Assembly: GCA_035711845.1 (NCBI GenBank) | Contig: DASTBU010000030.1 | Span: 1 to 18,077, forward strand | From: DASTBU01 sp035711845 | Lineage (GTDB): Bacteria > Acidobacteriota > Vicinamibacteria > Vicinamibacterales > 2-12-FULL-66-21 | Direction: 5' to 3' | Length of the DNA stretch: 18,077 nt | Part shown: positions 7,950 through 16,122 of the stretch, one piece after another | Position numbering within the stretch: the first letter of the stretch is position 1 | Layout: every line of letters begins with the position of its first letter | The notes under the pieces: model-generated | Databases searched by the model: none | What the model was told of the DNA's origin: nothing | What the model saw: only the letters and a program-made list of their open reading frames with translations | Translations under genes and position numbers: made by a program

Positions 7950-8287
7950 CGCAACTGACGCATCGGGACCTCGCGGCGGGAAGATGGTGGGCACTGTCGC
8001 TGGCCGAGCAGTTGGGCAATATCGGCAGCGAGATCAGCCGGGCGGAACGTTGGAAGTCCCGTAATCCCGAAGTGGCCCGGGGGGCGCTGTACCGCGCGCT
8101 GGAACTTCTCGACCTCACGCTGGCCGATCCGCGCCTGCGACACTCTCGCCCGCGCCTCCGCGAGATCGCCAGGGCACGCGAGGTAGTCGCGGACTACTTC
8201 GCCGGGCGCAATGAGTATGGCTCGAGTGGCCCCTCCCTGCAGAAGTACTTCGACGCGTACGCGCTGGCAGCGCGAAGAACCGTTTAA
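7946..8287 (+). CDS. Small helical protein paired with DUF5674
   Basis: Protein of 113 residues, predicted all helical. The segments EQLGNIGSEISRAERWK, ALYRALELLDLTLAD, RLREIARAREVVADYF and LQKYFDAYALAARR look conserved-family-like and resemble uncharacterised small helical proteins of many uncultured bacteria. I cannot name a domain; a four-helix HEPN-like fold is possible. The ATG lies inside the stop of the DUF5674 gene (ATGA), a tight coupling typical of toxin-antitoxin-like or two-subunit modules, which is inference. There is no signal peptide. Confidence 0.75.
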   Translation: MTQLTHRDLAAGRWWALSLAEQLGNIGSEISRAERWKSRNPEVARGALYRALELLDLTLADPRLRHSRPRLREIARAREVVADYFAGRNEYGSSGPSLQKYFDAYALAARRTV

Positions 8288-8359
8288 CCCGGCATCCACT
8301 CGTGTCGTCACTCGTCGCAGCCCTGACGATGGGAGTCTTGCGCCGAGACAGGCCGGCGC

Positions 8360-8434
8360 TCAGTTGGTCTGCTTCTTGAACGCGTCCTGGACCTGTTTCC
8401 TGATGTCCTTGTAGTTCTTCTCCAGGAGCCGCTG
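8360..8434 (-). pseudogene. Possible C-terminal gene remnant
   Basis: On the minus strand a short stretch ending in TGA encodes a helical, Lys/Gln-rich peptide (LLEKNYKDIRKQVQDAFKK then QTN and stop) that looks like a real protein tail. The frame is closed by a stop 12 codons further upstream and has no start. No family recognised. It may be a leftover of a lost gene downstream of the MscS gene, or chance. Confidence 0.2.
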
Positions 8435-8554
8435 ACGCCGACAGATCGGACTTTGGGGCGGTGCGAGTCACGGGGCGATGACGAGGGACCTGCCGCCGAG
8501 GGCGCCGCCCATGGTCCCATGGCCCCCGTAACCCGACGCGGCATGGATTCGTCA

Positions 8555-10375
8555 TCATCTCCGGCTACTGCTCGAAGAGTGCAACTCGTCATCTATCACC
8601 GGCTCAAGTTGCGGTGCGACCAGTTCACCCGACGCCGGCGCCGCATACCAGTCCTGCCGTGGCACGACCTTCGGCTCGGCCGGGTCGCCTTCGTAGGCGG
8701 GCGTCATGATCTGGAGGCAGTACTCGTTGAACACGTCCAGGACGTTGCGGTGAAGCGCGGTGTACAGCGCGTTCATCTGCTTGACGTCCTTGCAGTAGAC
8801 ATTCAATTCGTAGGTCACCGCAAAATCACCGAGCTTTTTCATGTACACGAACGGCCGGGGGTCCCTCTCCAGGCCTGGAGTGCGCTCGGCCGCAGCGAGC
8901 AACATGGCTTCGACCTGGCGCCATGCCGTCTCGTGCCCGATCCCGACCTCGGTGTGGAGAATCAGGCCGTGCGTCCGGGCCGGCGAGCTGTAGTTCAGGA
9001 CTTCGCCAGCGATGATCTGCGAGTTCGGAATGACGATTTCCTCGTTCTTCAACGATCGGCGGTGCGTCACCTGCAGACGCATCTGCATCACATCCCCGAC
9101 GGCATCGCCGATCTTCACGCGGTCGCCGACCTTGAACGCGCGTCGATAGGTCATCATGTAGCCGGAGATGATGTTCGAAATCGCCGACGACGAGCCAAGG
9201 GAAAAGACATTCCCGAGGAAGAGGGACACGCCCTTGAATGCATCGGATTCCGATCCGGGGATGTAGGGATACGCCACGATGAGACCGAAGGCGACGATGA
9301 GGACGCGGACGATCTTGTAGGTCGGCTGCGCCCACTCCGCGTCGAACCCGGCGAGGACGACGGTGCCGTGGCCCACCGCCTCGACAAAGAGGCGGGTCAG
9401 TCTCAGCACGAGACGAACCACGAAGAACAGCACCGTCAGGAAGACCAGGCTCGGGATATTCACGGCGATCCCCGTGCCGATGACCTCCAACGGCCCGAGG
9501 GCGAAGCCGACGATGTTCCGCGCCAGCCCGCGGGTCAAGGGCCACTGGGCGAGGACGAAGCCGAGGTAGACCAGAACGCCCGTGAGAAAAGCAATCGTCC
9601 GCAACCCGGTGAGGCCGCTGCGCAGCCCAGCCCAGATTCGATCGGCCCGCATCAACTCGAACGACTGGATGCCGACCGTGTGGATGTGCGCCTGCAGACG
9701 CGGCGTCAGCAGAGAGTCCAGCCAGCGCCAGAACCACAGCAGGGCCATGATGGCGACGCCCAGCAGGATCGTGGCGACCAGGCTACTGATGGCTGCACGC
9801 CGCAGCGCCGGTCCAGAGCGCGCCGCACGATAATCGGCGATGGCTTCCCGCACCCGGGCCAGGTGCACCCCCGCTAGATCGGCCCGCGCGACTTGCTCCA
9901 GGCTCGCATACGCCTCGACGACCACGAACACTGTCTGGCCGTCCGCCATGACCCTGCTCGTGCCCTCGCTGTCCACGATTCGGAGCGAGTCGATGGAAAT
10001 CGCCGGGTCGGCCGCCACCGCCGCGATTCGAGCCCGGATCTGACGTGCGCGCACCTCGGCAGGGAACGCCGTCACACCCCGCACGCGGAACAGAACGTCA
10101 CCGTCGAGCTCCACGGGAGCGGTTACGACCTCGCTTTCGACAGCGGCGTCCGCCGTCTGCTGCGCCTGCAGCCGTGCGCCGTCCGCGAAACCCGCGACGA
10201 GCCCTCCGGCCTCATCAACCTGGCCGGAGGCGTGGTGATCGATACGCAATCGGACCTGGCCCACGCGCGTCGCATGATCGAGATGTTCGGCAGGGTGTGG
10301 GCTGGCATGCCCAAGCGTGTCATCAACACGCACGAGGACGCAGACCATGTGTGGGGCAATGCGCTGGATAGTCAA
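8555..10375 (-). CDS. MscS-family mechanosensitive ion channel
   Basis: Channel-type protein, 606 residues if the farthest ATG is used. The conserved part begins near 10125 with APVELDGDVLFRVRGV, an N-terminal extracytoplasmic domain seen in large MscS relatives. Several membrane helices follow. The pore helix and cytoplasmic start are clear (GSSSAISNIISGYMMTYRRAF, then KVGDRVKIG and VTHRRSLKNEEIVIPNSQI, about residues 395-455), with an MscS C-terminal domain after that. It would open under membrane tension and release solutes. The first 85 or so residues are probably not genuine: they run antisense to an MBL-fold fragment, and the expected signal peptide is missing, so the 5' end looks truncated or rearranged. 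A GTG near 10115 is an alternative start. No good ribosome site is visible. Confidence 0.85.
   Translation of the reverse strand: MTIQRIAPHMVCVLVRVDDTLGHASPHPAEHLDHATRVGQVRLRIDHHASGQVDEAGGLVAGFADGARLQAQQTADAAVESEVVTAPVELDGDVLFRVRGVTAFPAEVRARQIRARIAAVAADPAISIDSLRIVDSEGTSRVMADGQTVFVVVEAYASLEQVARADLAGVHLARVREAIADYRAARSGPALRRAAISSLVATILLGVAIMALLWFWRWLDSLLTPRLQAHIHTVGIQSFELMRADRIWAGLRSGLTGLRTIAFLTGVLVYLGFVLAQWPLTRGLARNIVGFALGPLEVIGTGIAVNIPSLVFLTVLFFVVRLVLRLTRLFVEAVGHGTVVLAGFDAEWAQPTYKIVRVLIVAFGLIVAYPYIPGSESDAFKGVSLFLGNVFSLGSSSAISNIISGYMMTYRRAFKVGDRVKIGDAVGDVMQMRLQVTHRRSLKNEEIVIPNSQIIAGEVLNYSSPARTHGLILHTEVGIGHETAWRQVEAMLLAAAERTPGLERDPRPFVYMKKLGDFAVTYELNVYCKDVKQMNALYTALHRNVLDVFNEYCLQIMTPAYEGDPAEPKVVPRQDWYAAPASGELVAPQLEPVIDDELHSSSSSRR
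10199..10369 (+). pseudogene. MBL-fold metallo-hydrolase fragment
   Basis: About 57 codons on the plus strand encode a recognisable piece of a metallo-beta-lactamase fold: SGLINLAGGVVIDTQSDLAH, then RMIEMFGRVWAGMPKRVINT and HEDADHVWGN. The HEDADH motif is the metal-binding loop. Both the first strands and everything after the metal loop are missing; downstream sequence shows no continuation in any frame. It overlaps the 5' end of the MscS frame on the opposite strand. It is therefore a gene remnant left by a rearrangement. Confidence 0.65.
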
Positions 10376-10537
10376 TCAGCCGCAGATGGTGCGGCGACCT
10401 CGCGTAGCCGGCCACCGGGCACCAACTCTTCTCGCCGTCGTCCGAAAGGTGGACGCCTCGCTCGTCGGCGGCATCCAGAGGTCGTCGTGGTATCACACGT
10501 GGCAGGACGGTGTGCGGGCAGTGGCGTTCTTTTCCGT
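10370..10537. other. Unassigned gap between MBL remnant and VOC gene
   Basis: I see no conserved protein, RNA or repeat in these 168 bases. Several frames are open by composition only. Confidence 0.4.
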
Positions 10538-10981
10538 CTATCGTGCCGGCTCGAAGAGCTCGATCGGATTCCCGTCGGGATCTTCGACCTGTACCTGTCG
10601 GCCCCCCGGACCGGCCTCGATTTGATTGCGAAACCTCACATCGGCGTTTTTCAACGCATCGATCTGGCCCGGGAGGTCGGTCACGCGCAGGACCAGTCGA
10701 TTCCATCCGCCCGGCGTCTGGAACTCACCCCCGGGCATCGGACGAGATCCCGATGCTCCCGGCCCGCTGAGCAGCAGCGTGCAATCTCCGAGCGACACGC
10801 TGGCGAACGCGGGGAGGTGCTGATGGTCCAGCTTGAAGCCGAGATGGTCCGTGTAGAAGGCGACCGCGCGCGCGACATCCGTTACTTGATATCGCACGCC
10901 GTGGACACCGACGATGCCATGGGGCTTTCCATGCCCGGCTTCATTCGCTGCTGCGACCGATCCTCGGCGTGTCTCGTTCAT
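10538..10981 (-). CDS. VOC family (glyoxalase/bleomycin-resistance-like) protein
   Basis: Cytoplasmic protein of 147 residues with one vicinal-oxygen-chelate repeat pair: HGVRYQVTDVARAVAFYTDHLGF at the first module and RLVLRVTDLPGQIDALKNADVRF plus VEDPDGNPIELFEPAR at the end. Family members are metal-dependent lyases, dioxygenases or resistance proteins, and the substrate here cannot be told. The start is set at the ATG at 10981 because a strong AGGAGG lies seven bases upstream; the longer open frame to 11053 lacks one. It follows the DUF305 gene on the same strand with a 78-bp gap, so the two may share a transcript. Confidence 0.85.
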   Translation of the reverse strand: MNETRRGSVAAANEAGHGKPHGIVGVHGVRYQVTDVARAVAFYTDHLGFKLDHQHLPAFASVSLGDCTLLLSGPGASGSRPMPGGEFQTPGGWNRLVLRVTDLPGQIDALKNADVRFRNQIEAGPGGRQVQVEDPDGNPIELFEPAR

Positions 10982-11059
10982 CACAACCTCCTCGAGGTCG
11001 CACGTAACGTCCGGCTCGAGCACCTCGACGAGGAGGCTGGCCGGCGTACGCACGACCGT

Positions 11060-11656
11060 CTACTTCGACGAACCATCGCCAAGATGCTTCTTCAGCTCCG
11101 CCAGTTCTTGGCGCTGGCTCTCGAGCATCTTCTCGGCGAGCTTCTTCACCTCCGGATCTTGAAGGGTGGCATCCTCGGTCATCGAGATCGCCATCTGGTG
11201 ATGCTTTGCCATGTGTTCGAGGAACGCGCGGTCGAGCTCCTCGCCCGACTTCGCCTTCAGCTCCTTCATCATCGTCTCGCTCTGCTGAACCATCCCTTTG
11301 TGGTGGTCCGCCGCACCGTGGTGCTCCGCCTGCCCCGTGGTGCCTCTGGCCTCGTCCTTGGACAGCGCCTTCAGCTCGACGATGTCACGTTCCTGCGATT
11401 CGCCGATCCTCGCGGCCAGTTCCTTCACGGCGGGCGACGATCCCTGCTCCTTCTCGAGGCGCACCAGCTCGAGCCCCCGCTGATGGTGCTCGAGCATCAT
11501 CTGGACGAACTGGGCGTCGGTCAGGGCCTGCATGGCGGTGTGCGGGTGCTGCGCGGCGTCGGCGCCAGTGGCGGGCTGCTGGGCGTGAACGACGCCGGGG
11601 ATTGCGACAATGAGCGCGCCCGCCGCGAGGCACACCGCGATGTAATTGATCCTCAT
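11060..11656 (-). CDS. Secreted DUF305 family protein
   Basis: Protein of 198 residues with an N-terminal signal peptide (RINYIAVCLAAGALIVAIPG, cleavage near AQQP), so likely periplasmic. It shows DUF305 features: a four-helix bundle with paired histidines in FVQMMLEHHQRGLELV, HHKGMVQQSETMMK and FLEHMAKHHQMAISM. Such His/Met-rich bundles are often found near copper or other metal genes; metal binding is inference. The ATG is preceded by AAGGAG at good spacing. The AraC regulator lies upstream on the same strand, 161 bp away. Confidence 0.88.
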   Translation of the reverse strand: MRINYIAVCLAAGALIVAIPGVVHAQQPATGADAAQHPHTAMQALTDAQFVQMMLEHHQRGLELVRLEKEQGSSPAVKELAARIGESQERDIVELKALSKDEARGTTGQAEHHGAADHHKGMVQQSETMMKELKAKSGEELDRAFLEHMAKHHQMAISMTEDATLQDPEVKKLAEKMLESQRQELAELKKHLGDGSSK

Positions 11657-11817
11657 TGATGGGTCTCCTTATGATGCATCTGCTTTTACACACTCGGGCC
11701 GCCGACCGGCAGCCTGATCCATATCAGTACCGCTTCAGCTCGACGTTCGAACCGAGCCATTGGACCTTGGAGCAGACCCCGTGCCAGTTTCCGGACGGCG
11801 GCCCTGGGCGAAGAGGT

Positions 11818-12777
11818 TCAGAAGGGCTTCGGCTCAGGCTCGGCTGGCCTACCGATACGCCCATCCCCGCGATAACGCCGCGGGTTGACGCCGAACTCAG
11901 CGCGGAACGCGCGATTGAAGGAGGAGAGATCGCCGAAGCCGCAGTCCAGCGCGACGTCGAGGATCCTCGACGAGTGGGAGGCCAGCCGTAGCGCGGCGTG
12001 GCGCAGGCGCACGCGAAGCAGGTACTGATGCGGCGTCACGCCGGTCAGCATCTGGAACGTGCGCAGGAAGTGATACGGGCTCAAGCGAGCCTCGCGCGAG
12101 AGGACCTCGAGCGTCAGAGCGGTCTCGGGGTGGCGCTCGATCAGGCGGATCGTGCGGGTCACGCGCGCGGCGGCGCCTGGCGGACCCTCTGTGGGACGGT
12201 TCGAGATGCCGCGCGACAGGCGCATGGCTTCGCTCGCGATCTCGACGCCGAGTTCCTCCCACGACACACCGATCGGCTCGGCGATGCCCGCGCAAGCGCG
12301 GGCGAGCAGCGGAGAGAGCGCCTTGAGCGGCGGGATGCGAGGCTGCGTAAAATCGGGACGTCTCCGGGCTCCAGCTGCCGCCGCAAGGTTCTCGAACATC
12401 CCTGGTGCGAACCTGAACGAGAGACACCGATCACCTCTGCCGTGCTCGTGGCTGCAGATGAACGGCTGTCCAGGGTTGCCGAGCAGCAGCGATCCGGGGG
12501 TCATGAGCGCATGCCCGGTCGAGGTCCGGTATTGAAAGCTTCCCGCGAGCACGATGGCGACGGCGACGTTGTCGTGCTGCTCCTCGAACGGCCGGTCGGA
12601 CGGCCCGTACGTGCAGATGACCTCGTCCACGAGCCAACCGTCACCCCGCGCAACGACCTGCGCGGCAGTCGCACCTGGCCCGGGCGCATACTTCACCAGC
12701 CGATCCGTATCCACCGCAATTTTTCCCAAGAATCCGCCCTGGCCAGAAGCGTACAACGGAAGACGACCCTGATTCAC
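11818..12777 (-). CDS. AraC family transcriptional regulator
   Basis: DNA-binding regulator with an N-terminal cupin-like sensing domain (about residues 30-120, VAIVLAGSFQYRT and LMTPGSLLLGNPGQPF) and a C-terminal double helix-turn-helix of AraC type (about 205-300; SREARLSPYHFLRTFQMLTG, GVTPHQYLLRVRLRHA, DVALDCGFGDLSSFNRAFRA). The start is uncertain. GTG at 12777 gives a compact 319-residue protein and leaves a 51-bp divergent promoter region; GTG at 12852 would overlap the divergent DUF3237 gene. Placement back to back with DUF3237-DinB suggests it controls them. The C terminus ends in a Pro/Glu-rich tail. Confidence 0.88.
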   Translation of the reverse strand: MNQGRLPLYASGQGGFLGKIAVDTDRLVKYAPGPGATAAQVVARGDGWLVDEVICTYGPSDRPFEEQHDNVAVAIVLAGSFQYRTSTGHALMTPGSLLLGNPGQPFICSHEHGRGDRCLSFRFAPGMFENLAAAAGARRRPDFTQPRIPPLKALSPLLARACAGIAEPIGVSWEELGVEIASEAMRLSRGISNRPTEGPPGAAARVTRTIRLIERHPETALTLEVLSREARLSPYHFLRTFQMLTGVTPHQYLLRVRLRHAALRLASHSSRILDVALDCGFGDLSSFNRAFRAEFGVNPRRYRGDGRIGRPAEPEPKPF

Positions 12778-12828
12778 CTCGTTTGCAGCCACAGACGGTT
12801 GGGACGGCTGGCAAGCTCGGGAGCGAAC

Positions 12829-13290
12829 ATGATCGACTACACGCTGGAACACCTTTTTTCTTATACGGGGACGCTCGCCCCGTCACAGGAGGTCATTGGT
12901 CCCGTCGCGGAGGGCATTCGCGTCACCTTCTACTCGACAGGCGGCGACATCGTCGGGCCGGCGGTCCGCGGCCGGGTGCGTCCCGTCGGCGGCGATTGGA
13001 TGACTGTCCGGCGGGACGGCGTCGCCGTGCTGGACGTGCGGACGACGTTCGAGACCGACGATGGGGCGCTGATGCTGGTGACCTACGGCGGCGTCGCCGA
13101 TCTCGGGCCGGACGGGTACGACCGCTTTCTTCGGGGCGACCTTCCGCCGACGGTGCCCCTGCGGATATCGCCAAAGTTCAGCACGTCGCACCCGGCCTAC
13201 GCGTGGCTGAACAGGATCCATTGCCTCGGCGTCGGCGAGTACCGCGCGGCGTCCAACGCGGCGTCTTACGACGTCTACGCCGTGAAATGA
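12829..13290 (+). CDS. DUF3237 domain protein
   Basis: Protein of 153 residues matching the DUF3237 type: LEHLFSYTGTLAPSQEVIGP at the start, then RVTFYSTGGDIVGPAVRGRV, GGDWMTVRRDGVAVLDVR and an ending with HPAYAWLNRIHCLGVGEY. It should form a small beta-barrel, cytoplasmic, of unknown reaction. GGGAG six bases upstream of the ATG supports the start. The DinB gene follows 15 bp later, so they form a likely pair under the divergent AraC regulator. Confidence 0.85.
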   Translation: MIDYTLEHLFSYTGTLAPSQEVIGPVAEGIRVTFYSTGGDIVGPAVRGRVRPVGGDWMTVRRDGVAVLDVRTTFETDDGALMLVTYGGVADLGPDGYDRFLRGDLPPTVPLRISPKFSTSHPAYAWLNRIHCLGVGEYRAASNAASYDVYAVK

Positions 13291-13305
13291 AGGAAGGAGA
13301 CAACG

Positions 13306-13803
13306 ATGAATTCGACGACGGTTTCGGAGAAAGCAGGCGCGAGCCTGATCGCGCTGACGCGGATCGTCAGGGAAGGCTATGGAACGGGCGCCTGGCACGG
13401 ACCCGACATGAAGGCGGCGCTTGCGGAGGTCACGAAGGAGGTCGCTTTCTGGCGCCCGGCGCCCCAGCGTCACAACATTGCCGAGATCGCGCTGCATCAC
13501 GCCTACTGTGTGCACGCGGTCAGGACGAAGCTGGCGGGGAGAGCGCCAGGGTCGTTCGCGCTGGAAGGGGACGACTGGTTCGAGGCGACGGGTCGCGAGC
13601 CGATGACCTGGCCGAAGATCCTCGACCTGGTGCGCGCGGAGCAGGAACAGCTCGCGGCGCTCGTTGAGGAGATCGCGCAGGGCACGAGCAAGCCGGCGGT
13701 GTCCGACGGCGAGTGCCTGGAACTCGTGCTCGGCATTACCTGCCACGCTGTGTACCACGCCGGGCAGGTGCAGCTGCTCAAGCGCCTGAACGAAGCGCGA
13801 TAG
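13306..13803 (+). CDS. DinB family protein
   Basis: Protein of 165 residues with the four-helix DinB/YfiT-like fold. Candidate metal-binding histidines are in AEIALHHAYCVHAVR and near the end in CHAVYHAGQVQLLKR, the usual third histidine position. Family members are thiol-dependent or metal-dependent transferases; the substrate is not known here. The ATG is preceded by AAGGAG at seven bases. It sits 15 bp after the DUF3237 gene and is followed by two hairpins. Confidence 0.87.
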   Translation: MNSTTVSEKAGASLIALTRIVREGYGTGAWHGPDMKAALAEVTKEVAFWRPAPQRHNIAEIALHHAYCVHAVRTKLAGRAPGSFALEGDDWFEATGREPMTWPKILDLVRAEQEQLAALVEEIAQGTSKPAVSDGECLELVLGITCHAVYHAGQVQLLKRLNEAR

Positions 13804-13808
13804 CGGCC

Positions 13809-13850
13809 CGGGTAGCGGGACCGACATGCTGAGGCGCAACCCGCTACCCG
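13809..13850 (+). terminator. Hairpin after DinB gene, first of two
   Basis: Perfect 11-bp arms CGGGTAGCGGG (13809-13819) and CCCGCTACCCG (13840-13850) with a 20-base loop, starting six bases after the DinB stop. There is no T-tract, so it is a terminator-like hairpin or an RNA-stabilising end. Confidence 0.45.
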
Positions 13851-13870
13851 ACTACCGCGGCGCACGCACG

Positions 13871-13907
13871 CCCGAGGATCGCACCGGTTCTTGAGACGAT
13901 CCTCGGG
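13871..13907. terminator. Second hairpin after DinB gene
   Basis: Perfect 11-bp arms CCCGAGGATCG (13871-13881) and CGATCCTCGGG (13897-13907), loop 15 bases. It lies 20 bases after the first hairpin and 160 bases before the next gene. There is no T-tract in either direction. Confidence 0.45.
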
Positions 13908-14068
13908 TCCGTCATTTGTCGATGCCACCTATCGTCGGCGTCCCGCCCTCTGCCGGACCGGCCCCTCCGACATCGATCCAGCTCATGTGTGTTCGGACCG
14001 CGCGCGCGCATCGTTAGTAGCTATTGAATCCCTCGCCGTATACAGTGCGAGCCGACCAGGAGCTATCC

Positions 14069-16096
14069 ATGGCACAAGAGCGAACCTCCTACCTTCTCCT
14101 GCTCCGCCATCCATCCGCGAGCGCCCGCCGCGATGCGGTCAGCCAGCTCAAGGAGCTCGGCATCGTCGTCGTCGCTCAGTTCAGTGGCGCGGCGATCGAG
14201 GTCCTGGCAACCGGAGACCAGATAGCGGCGCTGGCGCGCCTCGGACTCTTCTCCGCGCGCCTGAAGGGTCCGATGAAGACGGAGCATCTCGAGAAGCTGA
14301 CGGCCGAGCAGCGTCAGATCGTGGGGCTGTGGAATGCACGCTTCGGCGCGAGCTACCGCAGGCTGAAGGAGGACGTCTCCAAGGTGGGCGAGGCCTGGGG
14401 CGCCGAGGGGCTGCGCGAGCCCCTGCCGTACACCGCGATCGGCCCCGAGGACTTTCTGGCGCTCGTCGCCCGGTACGAGGAGCGGACGAAGCGCAGGATT
14501 TTGCCGGCACCGCCGACTGCCGGGAGGAAGGGCGGCCAGTCCGAGCGGCCGATGTCGGCCGATGAATTCAGGAAGCTCGAGACGCGCCTCGCGGACGCCT
14601 ACAAGAATCCCACGCTCGCGTACCATCTCGCCCGGCTCGCGCGGCGGTTGGGGCGCCGCTACGAGAGCGTGCTCCTCAAGCTGCCGCCCGAGCTGATCGC
14701 GGAGATCCTCGAAGCTTTTTTCGCCGAGGCCGCCTGCTGGGAGATGACCGGTGAGATGGCAGTCGGCATTGTCTTCGTGGAATCGAGCCGGTCAGGCGGC
14801 CCGAAGTTCACCAACAGCGAGCGCAACGACATCTGCAACGAGATCCTCGCCGGGCAGAGCTGGCTGACGAGCCAGCACCCCGAGGGCAATCTGTCCTGGG
14901 TGTACGACATCCAGATGATCAAGATCGACGTCGCCAACGGCAGCGGCGATCCGGACGAGGACTACTGGCGCGATCCCGCGATGGGCCTCGTCAACTACAA
15001 CGGCCATACCTACAGCGCCAACTGGAGTGGCGTCGGCGTCTACCGCGAGGACATGCGCGTGACCAACCGCTCGGCACACGCGATGGTGATCTTCGTGACG
15101 CCCTACGCGAACAGCTGGCACGCCTACGCCAGCGGCGGCCGGATCACCCTGGCCAACAAGAACGACTGGGGCGGCTGGGGCCGGAACACGATCGACATGA
15201 TCACGGCGCACGAGACGTCGCACCTGTTCGGTGCCGCCGACGAATACACCGGGAGCGGCACGCCCTGCTCGTCCTGCGACACGCTGCACGGCTGCGATCG
15301 GATTCCCAACGGCAACTGCGGCGCATGCGCCAGCCCACAGCAGGATTGCGTAATGGACGGGAACTCTCGCCGCCTGTGCGCATATACGCGTGGGCACATC
15401 GGCTGGAGCACGCTCTTCGTCGAGACCACGACCGCCGACGAGCAGTGGGCCGGGACCGACGACGACGTCTGGATCGACATCGGGGACCGTCAGTTCGTGC
15501 TCGACACCGCCAACCACGACGACCGCGAGCGCGGCAATCGCGAGGGCTATGCGCTGTGGTTGCCCGGCCTCCAGCGCAGCGACATCAAGCGCGTGCTGAT
15601 CAGGAAGAGCCCCGACGGCTTCGCCGGCGGATGGAAGCTCAAACGCGTCCGCGTCTGGCACGGCGGCGTCCTCGTCTGCGATCAGAACAACATCAACCGC
15701 TGGCTCGAGGACGATCACCGCTTCTGGGTGGGCTGCGTGACCGACCGCACGCTGGTTTCATCGCTGACCGTCAAGATCACGACCGCCGACGTCTCGTGGG
15801 CCGGCACCGACGACGATGTGAGTGTGACGCTGGCGGGGCGGAGCTGGGACCTGGACAACGAGGACCACGACGACTTCGAGCGCGGCGACACCAACACGTT
15901 CGTGCTCGACCCGGGGACGTCGTTCTACCGGTCGGACATTCACTCCGTCCGGATCCACAAGTCGCCCGACGGCCTCGCGGGGGGCTGGAAGCTGAAGGGC
16001 GTGCAGGTGATCGTGAACGGCACGACCGTCTACAACAACCAGTCCATCAACAAATGGCTGGAGGACGACGATCGGACCTGGTCCGCGAGCATCTAG
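14069..16096 (+). CDS. Zinc metallopeptidase with I9-like N terminus and two PLAT-like domains
   Basis: Protein of 675 residues. Residues 7-67 look like a small alpha/beta inhibitor-I9-type propeptide (TSYLLLLRHPSASARRDAV ... ATGDQIAAL). A peptidase domain follows with the zinc site HETSHLFGAADE (381-392) and a Cys-rich flap after it (Cys400, 403, 409, 417, 420, 427, 437). Two PLAT/LH2-like repeats follow at about 450-555 and 565-673, sharing AGTDDDV, KSPDG-AGGWKLK and IN-WLEDD. There is no signal peptide or membrane helix, odd for a disulphide-type peptidase with PLAT domains. The start is supported by AGGAG before the ATG. The TAG stop lies in the end of the downstream IS element, so the true C terminus could be affected, although the second repeat looks complete. 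Confidence 0.82.
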   Translation: MAQERTSYLLLLRHPSASARRDAVSQLKELGIVVVAQFSGAAIEVLATGDQIAALARLGLFSARLKGPMKTEHLEKLTAEQRQIVGLWNARFGASYRRLKEDVSKVGEAWGAEGLREPLPYTAIGPEDFLALVARYEERTKRRILPAPPTAGRKGGQSERPMSADEFRKLETRLADAYKNPTLAYHLARLARRLGRRYESVLLKLPPELIAEILEAFFAEAACWEMTGEMAVGIVFVESSRSGGPKFTNSERNDICNEILAGQSWLTSQHPEGNLSWVYDIQMIKIDVANGSGDPDEDYWRDPAMGLVNYNGHTYSANWSGVGVYREDMRVTNRSAHAMVIFVTPYANSWHAYASGGRITLANKNDWGGWGRNTIDMITAHETSHLFGAADEYTGSGTPCSSCDTLHGCDRIPNGNCGACASPQQDCVMDGNSRRLCAYTRGHIGWSTLFVETTTADEQWAGTDDDVWIDIGDRQFVLDTANHDDRERGNREGYALWLPGLQRSDIKRVLIRKSPDGFAGGWKLKRVRVWHGGVLVCDQNNINRWLEDDHRFWVGCVTDRTLVSSLTVKITTADVSWAGTDDDVSVTLAGRSWDLDNEDHDDFERGDTNTFVLDPGTSFYRSDIHSVRIHKSPDGLAGGWKLKGVQVIVNGTTVYNNQSINKWLEDDDRTWSASI

Positions 16097-16122
16097 TGCT
16101 CCGTCTCCGTAGTTCGTGGCAT
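16093..16122 (+). repeat. Left inverted repeat of the IS
   Basis: Runs CTAGTGCTCCGTCTCCGTA then GTTCGTGGCAT. Compared with the right end it differs at positions 7, 8, 20 and 27. The first bases contain the TAG stop of the upstream peptidase gene. Confidence 0.85.

Noticed and set aside
8468..8540. Minus-strand peptide with GYGGHGTMGG, resembling a subtilase histidine motif
   Set aside because: Very short, closed by a stop, no aspartate or serine motif nearby; chance in Gly-coding GC-rich DNA.
8453..9877. Plus-strand open frame of 474 codons opposite the MscS gene
   Set aside because: Antisense shadow; the MscS protein on the other strand has clear family motifs throughout.
9893..11659. Plus-strand open frame of 588 codons
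   Set aside because: Only the MBL fragment (10199-10369) inside it is recognisable; the rest is antisense to VOC and DUF305 genes.
11760..11786. ACCTTGGAGC word upstream of the DUF305 gene, resembling half of a MerR-type metal operator
   Set aside because: The second arm does not match the inverted half, and orientation relative to the gene does not fit.
14014..14044. TATACA with upstream TTAGTA as a promoter for the metallopeptidase
   Set aside because: Spacing of 19 bp and a poor -35 box; too weak to list as a feature.
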